Origin: Phycisphaerae bacterium
Lineage (GTDB): Bacteria; Planctomycetota; Phycisphaerae; UBA1845
Assembly (NCBI GenBank): GCA_028289375.1
Contig: JANQQK010000007.1
Span: 1 to 64,000 of the forward strand
Length of the DNA stretch: 64,000 nucleotides
Reading direction: 5' to 3'
A model generated the notes under the pieces. It made no database searches. It was not told the origin of the DNA and saw only the letters and a list, made by a program, of their open reading frames with translations. This document shows, one piece after another, positions 18,656 to 27,617 of the stretch. The translations under genes and the position numbers were made by a program. Positions within the stretch are counted from its first letter, which is position 1; each line of letters opens with the position of its first letter.

Positions 18656-19450
18656 TCACGCGTCCTCTGACGCGTCCGCAGCCTTCGCATCTTCAGCCTG
18701 TTCTGCCGCCTTGACCGCTTCCCAGTCTGGCCAGTGATCCTCGATCAGGATGGGCAATGCCACGGTCAACAATCGCTTTGCTGCCTCGATCGTTTCTTCG
18801 CGCGTCGGATGTGATCTTCGTCCGAAGCCAATTTCAACTTTGCTGTAGTATGCGTGTTTGTCCGCCGGGGCATTAATGGCAAGTCGTACGCCCTCACGGG
18901 TTGCGTAGAAACTCCCATTGGCATGGAAGGTGTAGACAACGGTGAACTTCTCGCTGTTGTACACCGCTGACTTCTCGAAATCGACGACGCGCACTGGCAC
19001 ATCCATCCGGCCGATCCGGGTATCGAGATCTAGCGTGATGTTCTTCTTGTTGGTTGCCGTGTAGCCACTACCAACGAGGCAGACGTCTGGAATATGGGGG
19101 ACCGTGTCAGGATTGCCCGTATAGTAGGTCACAAACAGGCGCCCGACGCGCTCGGGATCGGACTCGGAAGCGATACGCGAATCCAGCAGCAGCCAGTCGA
19201 TGTACTCGGTCGTGCCCAATTCGTTGAGAATGCTAGACTCGAGATCGCGTTCGAATGCGACTTCGTAAGGCCGCAATTTCGCCTCTGCAAGTTGAGGCAG
19301 ATTCCTGCGAAGGGGAATCGCTTCCTTCCGCATCGCAACATTGGCCCATTGGGTGAGCATGGGCAATGCCACAGCGGTTCCGATAAGGAGGACGGCTGAA
19401 ACGACAAACGGCGTGGTCAGAACGCCACCTCGTTGCTTTGTTGTTGACAT
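18656..19450 (-). CDS. EpsI-like exosortase-associated protein
   Basis: The 264-residue protein has an N-terminal membrane segment (FVVSAVLLIGTAVALPMLTQ) and a periplasmic domain. That domain contains VTYYTGNPDTVPHIPDVCLVGSGY and VYTFHANGSFYATREGVRL, a pattern I associate with planctomycete EpsI-like (DUF3485) proteins. EpsI partners exosortases in PEP-CTERM and polysaccharide export systems. The Cys in IPDVCLVG may be the conserved family Cys. It is the first gene of a likely two-gene operon with the 1499-residue TPR protein. No exosortase gene itself is visible in this window. Confidence 0.6.
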   Translation of the reverse strand: MSTTKQRGGVLTTPFVVSAVLLIGTAVALPMLTQWANVAMRKEAIPLRRNLPQLAEAKLRPYEVAFERDLESSILNELGTTEYIDWLLLDSRIASESDPERVGRLFVTYYTGNPDTVPHIPDVCLVGSGYTATNKKNITLDLDTRIGRMDVPVRVVDFEKSAVYNSEKFTVVYTFHANGSFYATREGVRLAINAPADKHAYYSKVEIGFGRRSHPTREETIEAAKRLLTVALPILIEDHWPDWEAVKAAEQAEDAKAADASEDA

Positions 19451-19685
19451 TATTCTAACTCGCTATTCGGCAACATGTTACGGCACAGCCGATGCACAAC
19501 CCCACGCGCCCGGAGCATACAACTCCGGCTATATCAGGTCAATCGACCCACTTGGCGTTCGGCATCGACACCTTTCCCAACGAAGTGCCCCAATACTTAC
19601 AGACGTCGGTCAGCAGGTTTCGGTTCAGATGCGCCCGTACTTGTCCGATAACCCTCTAAATCGCCAAGACTTGCGGAGATTCGTG

Positions 19686-20414
19686 ATGAACTGCGTCATT
19701 GTCGGCTGTGGGGGGCACGGAAGGGTTGTCCTCGACATACTGATGGCCGAGGGCGAGCACCGGGTGGTCGGTTTTCTCGATTCGAACGCGGACGTTCATG
19801 GCCGGCGTGTCGACGGTGTCCCGGTCATCGGCGACCTGATGCAACTCGAACGACTCCGTCACGAGTACGACATCGAAGCCGCCATCGTCGCGATCGGCGA
19901 CAACGGCATCCGCCGGGCATTTGCCGATGCCTGCGAACGCGGCGGACTCCAACTCATTAACGCCATCCACCCATCCGCCAACATCGCACACCAGACGACC
20001 GTTGGCCGAAACGTCGTGATCGCCGCCGGCGCGTTGGTTTGCGCGCACTGCCAAATCGGTGACTCGGTGATTCTCAACACTGGCTGCATTGTCGATCACG
20101 AGACCATGATCGGGACAGCGGTGCACATTTGCCCTGGCGCTAGGCTGGCAGGCCGCGTGACTGTTGAGGCCGGTGCGTTTGTCGGCATCGGGGCGACGAT
20201 CGTGCAGTCTGTTCGTATTGGTTATGAAGCCGTGATCGGTGCTGGCGCTGTGGTCATCGGAAGTGTCCAACCATTGACGACCGTCGTCGGTGTGCCGGCC
20301 AAGACCATCAAGCAGCGCGATGTCGAGGACTGGTCAAGCTGGCTGATCCCGAAACACTTCATGGACAACCCCCGACTGAAGATCGCCGAAGAAGCCGACC
20401 TGCCGACGCTGTAG
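19686..20414 (+). CDS. NeuD/PglD-like sugar O- or N-acyltransferase
   Basis: The 242-residue protein begins with a Rossmann-like nucleotide-sugar site (CVIVGCGGHGRVVLDILMAE). It ends with left-handed beta-helix hexapeptide repeats from about residue 95 to 205 (for example VGRNVVIAAGALVCAHCQIG). This two-domain layout is that of the NeuD/PglD/EpsM acetyltransferases that modify sialic-acid-type or bacillosamine sugars with acetyl-CoA. The His in NTGCIVDHETMIG fits the catalytic position. ATG at 19686 has GGAG about 7 nt upstream. It faces the formyltransferase gene with a 37-nt gap; both could modify an envelope sugar, which is inferred. Confidence 0.85.
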   Translation: MNCVIVGCGGHGRVVLDILMAEGEHRVVGFLDSNADVHGRRVDGVPVIGDLMQLERLRHEYDIEAAIVAIGDNGIRRAFADACERGGLQLINAIHPSANIAHQTTVGRNVVIAAGALVCAHCQIGDSVILNTGCIVDHETMIGTAVHICPGARLAGRVTVEAGAFVGIGATIVQSVRIGYEAVIGAGAVVIGSVQPLTTVVGVPAKTIKQRDVEDWSSWLIPKHFMDNPRLKIAEEADLPTL

Positions 20415-20451
20415 GCGCACGTAGGAACGCTGCAAAACGCTCACTGAACCG

Positions 20452-21291
20452 CTAAACAGTTGCAGCTTCTCCGAGCATGACCGGGTTGACGAGTTGCATG
20501 GCGTCTTGGACTGCGGCTTTGCGATTGACGTACCTGCGAAACAGACCGTCGTCGATGAGTTCGTACAGTTTGACGACCTGTGATGGATGGTAGTGCTTGC
20601 GGAGGTAGAGCCGGGCGTTGGGGACGTCCCATTGGTCGACGGGGTTGAGTCGGGCGGACTCGTACTCGTGCAGCGACATGATGACGGCTTCGATGCCGGC
20701 GAGAATGGTCTTGCATCCAAGCGTGTGGGGCATCTCGTCGGCGGCGATGTCGGCGCGGGCATGGCGAATGATGGGGCCTGTGTCGATGCCTGCGTCGATC
20801 ATGTGGATGGTGGCGCCGACGTATTCGGGCTGTTCGTTGACCAGTGGGTAGAAGTTGGTGGCCGTGCCGCGGTAGTAGGGACTGAGTCCGAGGTGCATGT
20901 TGATCATGCGTCCGCCGAAGGCATCGAGCAGCGGCTGTTTGATCAGGCCTGTACCGTAGACCAGCACGACGTCGACCTGTGCGGTGGTGAGAAAGTGCAC
21001 GGTGTCGTGGCTGTTGAGCGTTCGCGGGTCGACGAAGCGCACGGTGCACTCGTGATGACCGGATCTGATCTGGGCATCGTGTCCGCAGAAGGCCTGTTCC
21101 TGCCGCGTTCGCTCTTCAAAATGCATCCTAAGCATCTTGGACGTGCGGATGTCGAGATTGTCCTTTTCCGTGTCGGCGGGGACGTAGCCGGTGTCCTGAT
21201 GGACGATGGCGGTGACGTTGAAGGCATCTGCGATGGCGTTGACGAAGTAGCGGTGGCGGATGTCGTTGCTGGTGAGAATGCCGACGTTCAT
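20452..21291 (-). CDS. Formyltransferase family protein (probably sugar or amine N-formylation)
   Basis: The 279-residue protein carries the formyltransferase catalytic motif INMHLGLSPYYRGTATNFYP around residues 130-149, with Asn131, His133 and the later Asp in DAGIDTGPII as the N-x-H-D triad. The family uses 10-formyl-tetrahydrofolate and includes methionyl-tRNA, phosphoribosyl-glycinamide and sugar-nucleotide formyltransferases. The protein lacks the C-terminal tRNA-binding domain of Fmt and does not look like PurN, so a sugar-type substrate is more likely. ATG at 21291 follows GGAG with 6-nt spacing. It converges on the NeuD-like gene. Confidence 0.8.
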   Translation of the reverse strand: MNVGILTSNDIRHRYFVNAIADAFNVTAIVHQDTGYVPADTEKDNLDIRTSKMLRMHFEERTRQEQAFCGHDAQIRSGHHECTVRFVDPRTLNSHDTVHFLTTAQVDVVLVYGTGLIKQPLLDAFGGRMINMHLGLSPYYRGTATNFYPLVNEQPEYVGATIHMIDAGIDTGPIIRHARADIAADEMPHTLGCKTILAGIEAVIMSLHEYESARLNPVDQWDVPNARLYLRKHYHPSQVVKLYELIDDGLFRRYVNRKAAVQDAMQLVNPVMLGEAATV

Positions 21292-21386
21292 GGGAATCTC
21301 CGGTGCGGTTGGTCAGCGGCGATGCACATTTCTAGAATGGTTGTCGGCGGGGAATGTGGGTGGTTTTGAGGTAAATCCGTTGAAGC

Positions 21387-21414
21387 TTGACTGAATACTC
21401 GTGGGGACTAAGCT
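21387..21414 (+). promoter_or_regulatory. Possible promoter of sodA
   Basis: TTGACT (21387-21392) and TAAGCT (21409-21414) are separated by 16 bp. The -35 box is good, the -10 box is poor. Confidence 0.3.
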
Positions 21415-21475
21415 GACCTCCCACGGCGACTTGGCGTCGGGTGTCCTGGGAGATTGATGGAAGGAGTGACCGACA

Positions 21476-22078
21476 ATGGCACATGAAGTAGCAGCACTGC
21501 CGTACGCGTTTGATGCCCTTGAACCGCATATCGATGCACGCACGATGGAAATCCACCATGGCAAGCACCATGCAGCGTATGTTTCAAAACTCAATGCCGC
21601 CCTCGAGGGGCATGCTGATCTGGCGTCCAAGAGCATCGAGGATTTGCTCAAGGGCGTGAACGATCTGCCGGATTCGATCCGTGGAGCCGTGAACAACAAC
21701 GGCGGCGGGCACCTCAATCACACCATCTTCTGGAACAACATGAGTCCCAACGGTGGCGGGAATCCGTCGGGCGACCTTGCGGCTGCGATCGACTCGACGT
21801 TTGGCTCATTTGACAAGTTCAAGGAGACATTCGCCAACGCCGCGGCCACACGATTCGGCAGTGGTTGGGCGTGGCTGTGCAAAGATGCGTCCGGCAAGCT
21901 CGTCGTGCAGAGCTTCGCAAACCAGGACAGCCCGGTGTGCGTGGGTCTGACCCCCCTGCTGGGTCTGGATGTCTGGGAGCACGCTTACTATTTGAATTAC
22001 GAGAATCGTCGGCCGGATTACATTTCCGCATTCTGGAACGTCGTGAACTGGGACGACGTGGCCAAGCGCTTCGCATAG
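21476..22078 (+). CDS. sodA: Manganese-type superoxide dismutase
   Basis: The 200-residue protein converts superoxide to oxygen and hydrogen peroxide. Metal ligands are visible as His27 (MEIHHGKHH), His82 ([11 protein letters not shown]), Asp165 and His169 ([12 protein letters not shown]). The second-shell Gln in FANQDSP (Gln150) and Gly78 match the Mn-type arrangement rather than the Fe type. No signal peptide is present, so it is cytoplasmic. AAGGAGTG lies 7 nt before the ATG. It has its own terminator at 22121-22155, so the quinone genes behind it are a separate unit. Confidence 0.97.
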   Translation: MAHEVAALPYAFDALEPHIDARTMEIHHGKHHAAYVSKLNAALEGHADLASKSIEDLLKGVNDLPDSIRGAVNNNGGGHLNHTIFWNNMSPNGGGNPSGDLAAAIDSTFGSFDKFKETFANAAATRFGSGWAWLCKDASGKLVVQSFANQDSPVCVGLTPLLGLDVWEHAYYLNYENRRPDYISAFWNVVNWDDVAKRFA

Positions 22079-22120
22079 GCACGATGGTGTGCTTCGGGAA
22101 TCTGATGTGAGTTGAATCAC

Positions 22121-22155
22121 GCGACACGGCTGAGTGGTTGGCCGTGTCGCTTTTT
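22121..22155 (+). terminator. Intrinsic terminator of sodA
   Basis: GCGACACGGC (22121-22130) pairs perfectly with GCCGTGTCGC (22141-22150) over a 10-nt loop, followed by TTTTTGTT. It ends 16 nt before the menG start. Confidence 0.9.
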
Positions 22156-22170
22156 GTTGTGTGGTGCCTG

Positions 22171-22920
22171 ATGTCGGTTGGTAATGACAACGCCTTGTGG
22201 GATGAATCGCGACTGGCCGATCCGCATGCGCAGCCGGACAAGGCGCATCGCGTTCAGGGCATGTTTGATGCAATCGCGCCGACGTATGAGTTGATCAATC
22301 GCTTGTTCAGCGGTGGTCGCGACGGGGCGTGGCGACGGGCGGCGGTCAAGCTTGCCAAGGTAACCGGGGATGACGACGTGCTCGACGTGGCCTGTGGTAC
22401 CGGTGATTTCGCGCGGGCGTTTCGTGATGGCCGGATCACACCGCGTCGCGTTGTGGGGAGTGATTTCGCAGCACAGATGTTGATCCGAGCTGCGGAACGT
22501 GACCAGACAAGCATGCGGTGGGTGCAGTCCGACGCGCAGAAACTGCCCTACCGTGATGGCTCGTTTTCAATTGTGTCGTGTGCGTTCGGCGTGCGGAACT
22601 TCCAGGATCTCGACAGCGGTCTGGGCGAGATGCAGCGCGTTTTGCGGGACGGCGGCCGTGCGATCATCCTTGAGTTTTCACGTCCGCCCAACGCCATCAT
22701 GCGGGCTATTTACGAGTTCTATTCGTCCAAGGTGATGCCGATCGGTGCCACGCTGGTCAGCGGTGACAAGACTGGGGCGTATCGCTATTTGCCCAAGTCG
22801 GTGGTATCCTTCCCCGACGTGGCGTCGTTCGTGGAACGGCTGCGGGGCGTGGGCTTTTCGCGGGTGGAGACCAGATCGCTGACGATGGGGGTTGTCACGA
22901 TCTACGCGGCGTACAAGTGA
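22171..22920 (+). CDS. menG: Demethylmenaquinone methyltransferase (UbiE/MenG family)
   Basis: The 249-residue SAM-dependent C-methyltransferase has the family opening VQGMFDAIAPTYELINRLFS, the SAM-binding motif VLDVACGTGDFARA near residues 71-84, and the motifs SCAFGVRNFQDL and RAIILEFSRP. It performs the last methylation of menaquinone or ubiquinone. With UbiX- and UbiA-family genes downstream, menaquinone synthesis, perhaps by the futalosine route, is likely. ATG at 22171 is chosen; an upstream in-frame TTG at 22138 lies inside the sodA terminator. The next gene starts 1 nt after its stop. Confidence 0.92.
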   Translation: MSVGNDNALWDESRLADPHAQPDKAHRVQGMFDAIAPTYELINRLFSGGRDGAWRRAAVKLAKVTGDDDVLDVACGTGDFARAFRDGRITPRRVVGSDFAAQMLIRAAERDQTSMRWVQSDAQKLPYRDGSFSIVSCAFGVRNFQDLDSGLGEMQRVLRDGGRAIILEFSRPPNAIMRAIYEFYSSKVMPIGATLVSGDKTGAYRYLPKSVVSFPDVASFVERLRGVGFSRVETRSLTMGVVTIYAAYK

Positions 22921-22921
22921 C

Positions 22922-24748
22922 ATGTCGGCGGATGTGGCCATCAACAACCTGAGCGCGTCTGATCAGCCCGTGGCGGACGTGTGGTCGCGGCGGGATGCGA
23001 AGTATCGCCGGCGCGCGCTGATGCTGATGGCGATCAACATCGTGTTGTTCGGCGGACTCTGCTGCGTGACATTCTGGCTGCGTACGGGAACTGGATTCGC
23101 ACCGGCGTCGGAGGACTACTGGTCGGTATTCTCCGCCACGTTCAATCCGACAACACGAACACAGTATACGCCGTTGAGTCTAGGACTGGCGCCGATCAGC
23201 ATCGTTGACGTTCCGATGATGATCGTGGTGCTGGGTTTGATTCTGGCGGCGTTGATCGCGATTCCGATCGTCGTGTCGATTCTCTATCGCATTTGGTGGG
23301 CGACGCCGTTTCTCGTTTCGGTCGCGTTTCTCGCGGTCATGCCGTGGCTGTCGATCACACTCGTGGCGTCGTGTTTGATCGCGTCTGTTCGACCATTTCG
23401 CGTGCGATCGCGCTACGCTTCTGCACTGATGAGCCTGATCCCGATTGTGATTTACATGTTCATGGCGTCACGACAGGCGTCGGGAGCGGTGGAACGGCTC
23501 GCCAATCCATCGGATCTCGTCAAGCTGCAGTCGATGCTCAGCCTTGCATTGGTGGCGGCGGCTGTGGTGATGGGAATTGTGCTGACGATCGCGCGGCTGG
23601 TGAATTATCGACCCGGTGCGATCGCCCCGTTGATGGCAATCCTCTTCGTGTCGCCGGCGGTGATCTTCGAGTTTCAGGTGGGCCGCGATGAGTTGCACTA
23701 TCGACTGCTCGAGCAAGAGTACGGCCCCGGTTCGCAATACATGGTGAGCCAGGATATTCAACAGATGCTCGAGCCGATCATCGAGGCCAAGCTCGCCAAT
23801 CCGGAGAATAAGCGCAGTTACGCGTGGATTCGTGATCAGCTTACGTGGCGGATCGGGCTGGAGATGGACCCGGAAGCGAACGCGACATGGGCGAAGTATC
23901 AGGACAAAGCCGCCCTCGACGCTGATCGCTTCGTGCACCTGTTCCCGGACAGTCGCTATGCGACGGCGGCGTTGTACATCAAGGGACGTGCGTTGGATAT
24001 GCGTCCCGATCTGACGCAGCTGGAATCGGAAGCGCGCCTTTCGTTCCACGATGATTTTCCGTCGGAACGGTCTCGGGTCGCGTGGGAGAAGATCGTGCAT
24101 AATGCGCCGAAGACGCCTCAGTCGGTTGCGGCCCGTCTGCAACTGGCCCGTCTGGAGATGCGCAAAGGCGGTGTCGATGAGGCGATAAGACGCTTGCGGC
24201 ACGCGATCGAACATGGTTCACGCCTAATCGCCTCTAAGACCTCCGCCGAGGATGACCGGCCTCTGATGGGTCGTGAACCACCTGAGGCGAGTCTGGAAAT
24301 TCCACTGCCACGCAAGGTTCTCGAAGCGCGCATCCTGCTGACACTGCTGGAAAACAATCGGGATCCCATTTACGGCAATGAACCGATCCAGGAGTTTGCC
24401 CACTACGATCCACTGGGATTGCGCTATGCTGAAAATCTGACTCGGATTCTCAAGCAGTTCCCCAACTGTCAATTGGCCGACAACCTGCGGCTGGAGATCG
24501 CACGGGCGACGGTCGATCGGGAAAAACGTTTGTCCGCGATTCGTCAGTGCACGCTGGCTGCGGATTCGTCTGACGCTTTGCCCGAAGCCCTCTACCTTCT
24601 TGGGGAGGCGTATCAGGCGGAGCAGAACACGGAGCCGGCGGTCAACGCGTACGACCGTGTCATCCGCGCGTTCCCCGACAGTGTATGGCGCGAATTCGCC
24701 GAGGATCGGCTTCGCGAATTGAATCTGGGCGGCTCGGAGGCGAATTGA
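22922..24748 (+). CDS. Membrane protein with C-terminal TPR-like repeats, embedded in a quinone operon
   Basis: The 608-residue protein has about seven hydrophobic helices in its first 260 residues and a soluble helical C-terminal half with TPR-like units (LYLLGEAYQAEQNTEPAVNA near the end). I do not recognise the family. It lies between menG and ubiX with a 1-nt gap and a TGATG overlap, so it is probably co-translated with them. This suggests a link to membrane quinone enzymes or simply operon membership. ATG at 22922 is preferred over the in-frame start at 22892 inside menG. Confidence 0.65.
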   Translation: MSADVAINNLSASDQPVADVWSRRDAKYRRRALMLMAINIVLFGGLCCVTFWLRTGTGFAPASEDYWSVFSATFNPTTRTQYTPLSLGLAPISIVDVPMMIVVLGLILAALIAIPIVVSILYRIWWATPFLVSVAFLAVMPWLSITLVASCLIASVRPFRVRSRYASALMSLIPIVIYMFMASRQASGAVERLANPSDLVKLQSMLSLALVAAAVVMGIVLTIARLVNYRPGAIAPLMAILFVSPAVIFEFQVGRDELHYRLLEQEYGPGSQYMVSQDIQQMLEPIIEAKLANPENKRSYAWIRDQLTWRIGLEMDPEANATWAKYQDKAALDADRFVHLFPDSRYATAALYIKGRALDMRPDLTQLESEARLSFHDDFPSERSRVAWEKIVHNAPKTPQSVAARLQLARLEMRKGGVDEAIRRLRHAIEHGSRLIASKTSAEDDRPLMGREPPEASLEIPLPRKVLEARILLTLLENNRDPIYGNEPIQEFAHYDPLGLRYAENLTRILKQFPNCQLADNLRLEIARATVDREKRLSAIRQCTLAADSSDALPEALYLLGEAYQAEQNTEPAVNAYDRVIRAFPDSVWREFAEDRLRELNLGGSEAN

Positions 24749-25353
24749 TGGCGGAGCGGAAGCGGATCGTGGTGGCTGTGACGGGTGCGAGTGGTGCACT
24801 CTACGCACAGCGACTTGTGCAGTGCCTCGTTGAGGGCGATGCGGAAGTGCATCTGGTGATTTCGTCGTGGGGGCGACGACTGTTCGCGGACGAGCTGGAC
24901 ATCAACAAGGTTACGGTGGAATCGCTCGTTGGCCGCGAGACCGACCAGGTTGTCATGCACTCGTATCAGGATGTCGGCAGCCCCTTGAGCAGTGGTTCGT
25001 TCCTGACCGATGCGATGATTGTCTGCCCATGCAGCAGCCACACGCTCGGCGAGCTTGCGTCGGGGATCGGCAGCGCCCTGATCGCAAGAGCAGCAGCCGT
25101 CACGCTGAAGGAGCACCGTCGGCTGATTATTGTGCCGCGGGAAATGCCGACAAGCCCGATCGACCTGAAGAACATGATGAGATTGAGCGAGGCGGGGACG
25201 ATCATCTGCCCGGCCAACCCGGGATTCTATATGCGGCCTGAAACGATCATGGATCTGGTGGATTTCGTGGTCGGAAAACTGCTCGACCTTGTTGGTGTCG
25301 GGCATCAACTCAATACGCGCTGGGCCGATCAGTTGGACAAGACGGACGGGTGA
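24748..25353 (+). CDS. ubiX: UbiX family flavin prenyltransferase
   Basis: The 201-residue flavoprotein matches UbiX: N-terminal VAVTGASGALYAQRL, then VCPCSSHTLGELASGIGSAL, then LIIVPREMPTSPIDLKNMM and ICPANPGFYMRPETI. UbiX adds a dimethylallyl group to FMN to make prenyl-FMN, the cofactor of UbiD decarboxylases. It is used in ubiquinone synthesis and in the futalosine menaquinone route. The Ser/Gly FMN-binding motif GASGA is intact. The ATG shares one base with the preceding stop (TGATG), and its own stop overlaps the next start in the same way. A ubiD partner is not in this window. Confidence 0.93.
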   Translation: MAERKRIVVAVTGASGALYAQRLVQCLVEGDAEVHLVISSWGRRLFADELDINKVTVESLVGRETDQVVMHSYQDVGSPLSSGSFLTDAMIVCPCSSHTLGELASGIGSALIARAAAVTLKEHRRLIIVPREMPTSPIDLKNMMRLSEAGTIICPANPGFYMRPETIMDLVDFVVGKLLDLVGVGHQLNTRWADQLDKTDG

Positions 25354-26270
25354 TGAGCGATCGCGGAATGCTGTCGAGCGTGCAGACGTGGGGCGCGATG
25401 ATCAAGTTCTCGCACACGATCTTTGCGCTGCCATTTGCCATCCTCGCGACGTTTCTGGCTGGACGACAAATCGAGCCTTCGGGCATGCCGACTTGGCAGC
25501 ATGTCATTCTCATCGTGATCTGCATGTTCGGGGCACGCAGTGTGGCGATGACCTTCAATCGGATCGTTGATGCGCAGATCGATGCACGCAATCCACGCAC
25601 AGCCGGTCGACCGTTGCCGGCAGGTCATTTGTCGATGCGGTCGGCGTACATCTTTCTGGGGGCGTGCTCGGCGTTGTTCGTTGCGGGTTGCATGGGGTTC
25701 TACAAGCTGTTCGGGAATTCGTGGCCAGCGATTCTCTCGCTGCCCGTGTTGCTCTACCTGTGCGGCTATTCCTACACAAAGCGGTTTACGAAGTGGTCGC
25801 ACGTGTATCTTGGTACAGCCATTGGATTCTCACCCGTGGCGGCGTGGTTGGCGATCGATCCGGACAGTCTTGGCTGGTCTGCTGTGATGATGTGGGGCGC
25901 AGTGACGCTTTGGATCGCCGGATTTGATGTCATCTATGCATGTCAGGATATCGACGTGGATCGACGCGAAGGGTTGTTCAGCATCCCATCGCGATTGGGG
26001 GCAGGGACGGCACTCTGGATCGCGCGGCTATTTCACCTGCTCGTGGTGGTTCTGCTGATCTGCCTGTCGATGACGGCGGCGTTGGGTTGGGTCTACCTGC
26101 TGGGTGTCGGCTTGGTCGCCATCCTGCTGCTCGTTGAGAACAGCCTCGTCAAGCCGCATGACTTTTCCAAGGTGAATCTCGCCTTCTTCACGGTCAACGG
26201 CATTGTCAGCGTGCTGCTGGCAGTGCTGGGCGTAACGGACGTACTGATCGGGGCGGCTCCGGTTATCTGA
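25353..26270 (+). CDS. UbiA family prenyltransferase (MqnP-like)
   Basis: The 305-residue protein has eight to nine hydrophobic helices and the two Asp-rich motifs of UbiA prenyltransferases: NRIVDAQID (Asn69, Asp73, Asp77) and the second motif DIDVDRREG near residues 197-205. It transfers a polyprenyl chain to an aromatic acceptor. The opening MIKFSHTIFALPFAI is typical of the MqnP / ubiA_other group linked to futalosine-type menaquinone synthesis, so that role is inferred. It is coupled to ubiX by a TGATG overlap. Its last 8 nt overlap the convergent phosphodiesterase gene. Confidence 0.88.
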   Translation: MSDRGMLSSVQTWGAMIKFSHTIFALPFAILATFLAGRQIEPSGMPTWQHVILIVICMFGARSVAMTFNRIVDAQIDARNPRTAGRPLPAGHLSMRSAYIFLGACSALFVAGCMGFYKLFGNSWPAILSLPVLLYLCGYSYTKRFTKWSHVYLGTAIGFSPVAAWLAIDPDSLGWSAVMMWGAVTLWIAGFDVIYACQDIDVDRREGLFSIPSRLGAGTALWIARLFHLLVVVLLICLSMTAALGWVYLLGVGLVAILLLVENSLVKPHDFSKVNLAFFTVNGIVSVLLAVLGVTDVLIGAAPVI

Positions 26271-27594
26271 TCCCCATCAATCGCAGAATCATGTCTTTGA
26301 TGTCGGTGTCGGCGTAGGTCTTGTCCTGCTCGACGACGCCCGACGTGGCTGAGCAAATGATGCCGCCAAGCTGATCGTCCCGCTGAATCCGAGCGCCGTG
26401 CGATCCCTTCACAAGCGACGCATCCAGCGGAATCGAACGCGTCTGTGGATCGAAGAAAAGCTCGACCGGGTCGTAGCCGGGCTTCTTGTGAATGTCCACG
26501 GTGCGGGCGAATGGCGGCGCGTCGGTATCGTTGAGCCAGTAGTAGTAGGCGAACCAGTGATCAGGCTGCGCTGCGAGGACAATTTCACCACTGCGATCGT
26601 GATGGAGGGTGACCGCCGATCGATCGCCACCCCTGTACACGCCATCGAGACCGGGTGTGTTCTTGAAGATCTCCACCACGCCGTCGACCGCTTCGGGATT
26701 CGCGTAAATATGACAGACCTGATGGTCGACCATGGCGAACGCCTTGCTGTTCTCATAGTCGATGACGTTCCCGTCCTCTGACTGCTTCGTGACAAGCAAC
26801 CCCGCGTTGGCCAGTTCCCGGTTGGGGTAGATCACGTTCGGCGCGTCGGTCATCGCGTATTCCGATGCGACCAGGAAGACGGCGTCCTTGCCGGCGGGAG
26901 AGTTGGTCACGAAATCGCGAAACGTCGCCAGCTCGGCGTCAAACTGCTTGAGCGCCGCAATCGCCTCTGGGCTATTCGGGCCATGCTTCTGCGATGCGTA
27001 GTCGAGGTGTGGGATGTAGATGTAGTGGAAGTTGGGATCGTGTCTCTCGATCAGCCATTGGGCGGTTTTGAGGATCCACTGCGTCGATTGAATGCCCGCC
27101 AATGGTCCCCAGTAGTGCTGCAATGGGAAGTGATCCAGATCGGCGATCAGTTGCGTGTAGAGGTCGGCCGGCTTTTCGTAGCACCAGAGTTTCGTCGTGC
27201 CATCCGGTTCGTGGATCGGGGCGGGCGTGATGATGTAGTCGGCTGCGCAGTCCTTGATGTTCTGGGCATGCCAGACGGCCGACGTCAGCTCGCCCGTGCC
27301 GGCGATCACGTCCCAGATTTGCTCGCCACGCACCGCATCGTTTCGCGCCACCCAGAATTCAACCTCGCGGCGATCACGGTGGTAGAAGCCGTTCGCAATC
27401 ACGCCATGCTCCTGCGGCGTACTGCCGGTCCACGTCGATGCCTGAACCGGCGACGTGACGGCTGGAAACGACGGTGCGAGCTTGGCTGTGACGCCTGCAT
27501 CGGCCCACGCATGCAAGGTTGGCGTCACGGCGGGGTCGGAAACATCCTGCGGTCGCAGTCCCGGTACGGAAAGATAGATCAAGTGTTGTGTCAT
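26263..27594 (-). CDS. Alkaline-phosphatase-fold phosphodiesterase / nucleotide pyrophosphatase family protein
   Basis: The 443-residue protein matches the type I phosphodiesterase/nucleotide pyrophosphatase family. The opening LIYLSVPGLRPQDVSDPAVT, the TPTLHAWADAGVTAKLAPSF block, and the SFPAVTSP segment that should hold the catalytic Thr/Ser are present; so are IYIPHLDYASQKHG and KGSHGARIQ with metal-binding Asp and His. It probably cleaves a phosphodiester or phosphonate small molecule. No signal peptide is seen, so it is cytoplasmic. It lies 23 nt behind the TIM-barrel gene at 27618-28457 in one operon and converges on the UbiA-type gene. This trio resembles parts of the eboC/eboE/eboF metabolite cluster, which is only a suggestion. 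Confidence 0.82.
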   Translation of the reverse strand: MTQHLIYLSVPGLRPQDVSDPAVTPTLHAWADAGVTAKLAPSFPAVTSPVQASTWTGSTPQEHGVIANGFYHRDRREVEFWVARNDAVRGEQIWDVIAGTGELTSAVWHAQNIKDCAADYIITPAPIHEPDGTTKLWCYEKPADLYTQLIADLDHFPLQHYWGPLAGIQSTQWILKTAQWLIERHDPNFHYIYIPHLDYASQKHGPNSPEAIAALKQFDAELATFRDFVTNSPAGKDAVFLVASEYAMTDAPNVIYPNRELANAGLLVTKQSEDGNVIDYENSKAFAMVDHQVCHIYANPEAVDGVVEIFKNTPGLDGVYRGGDRSAVTLHHDRSGEIVLAAQPDHWFAYYYWLNDTDAPPFARTVDIHKKPGYDPVELFFDPQTRSIPLDASLVKGSHGARIQRDDQLGGIICSATSGVVEQDKTYADTDIKDMILRLMGIR

Positions 27595-27617
27595 GGTGCG
27601 TCTCGATGGTTAAGCCG

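Noticed and set aside
20587-21369. 260-codon plus-strand frame opposite the formyltransferase gene
   Set aside because: The minus strand has the formyltransferase motif and a good ribosome site; the plus frame is Val/Gly-rich shadow sequence.
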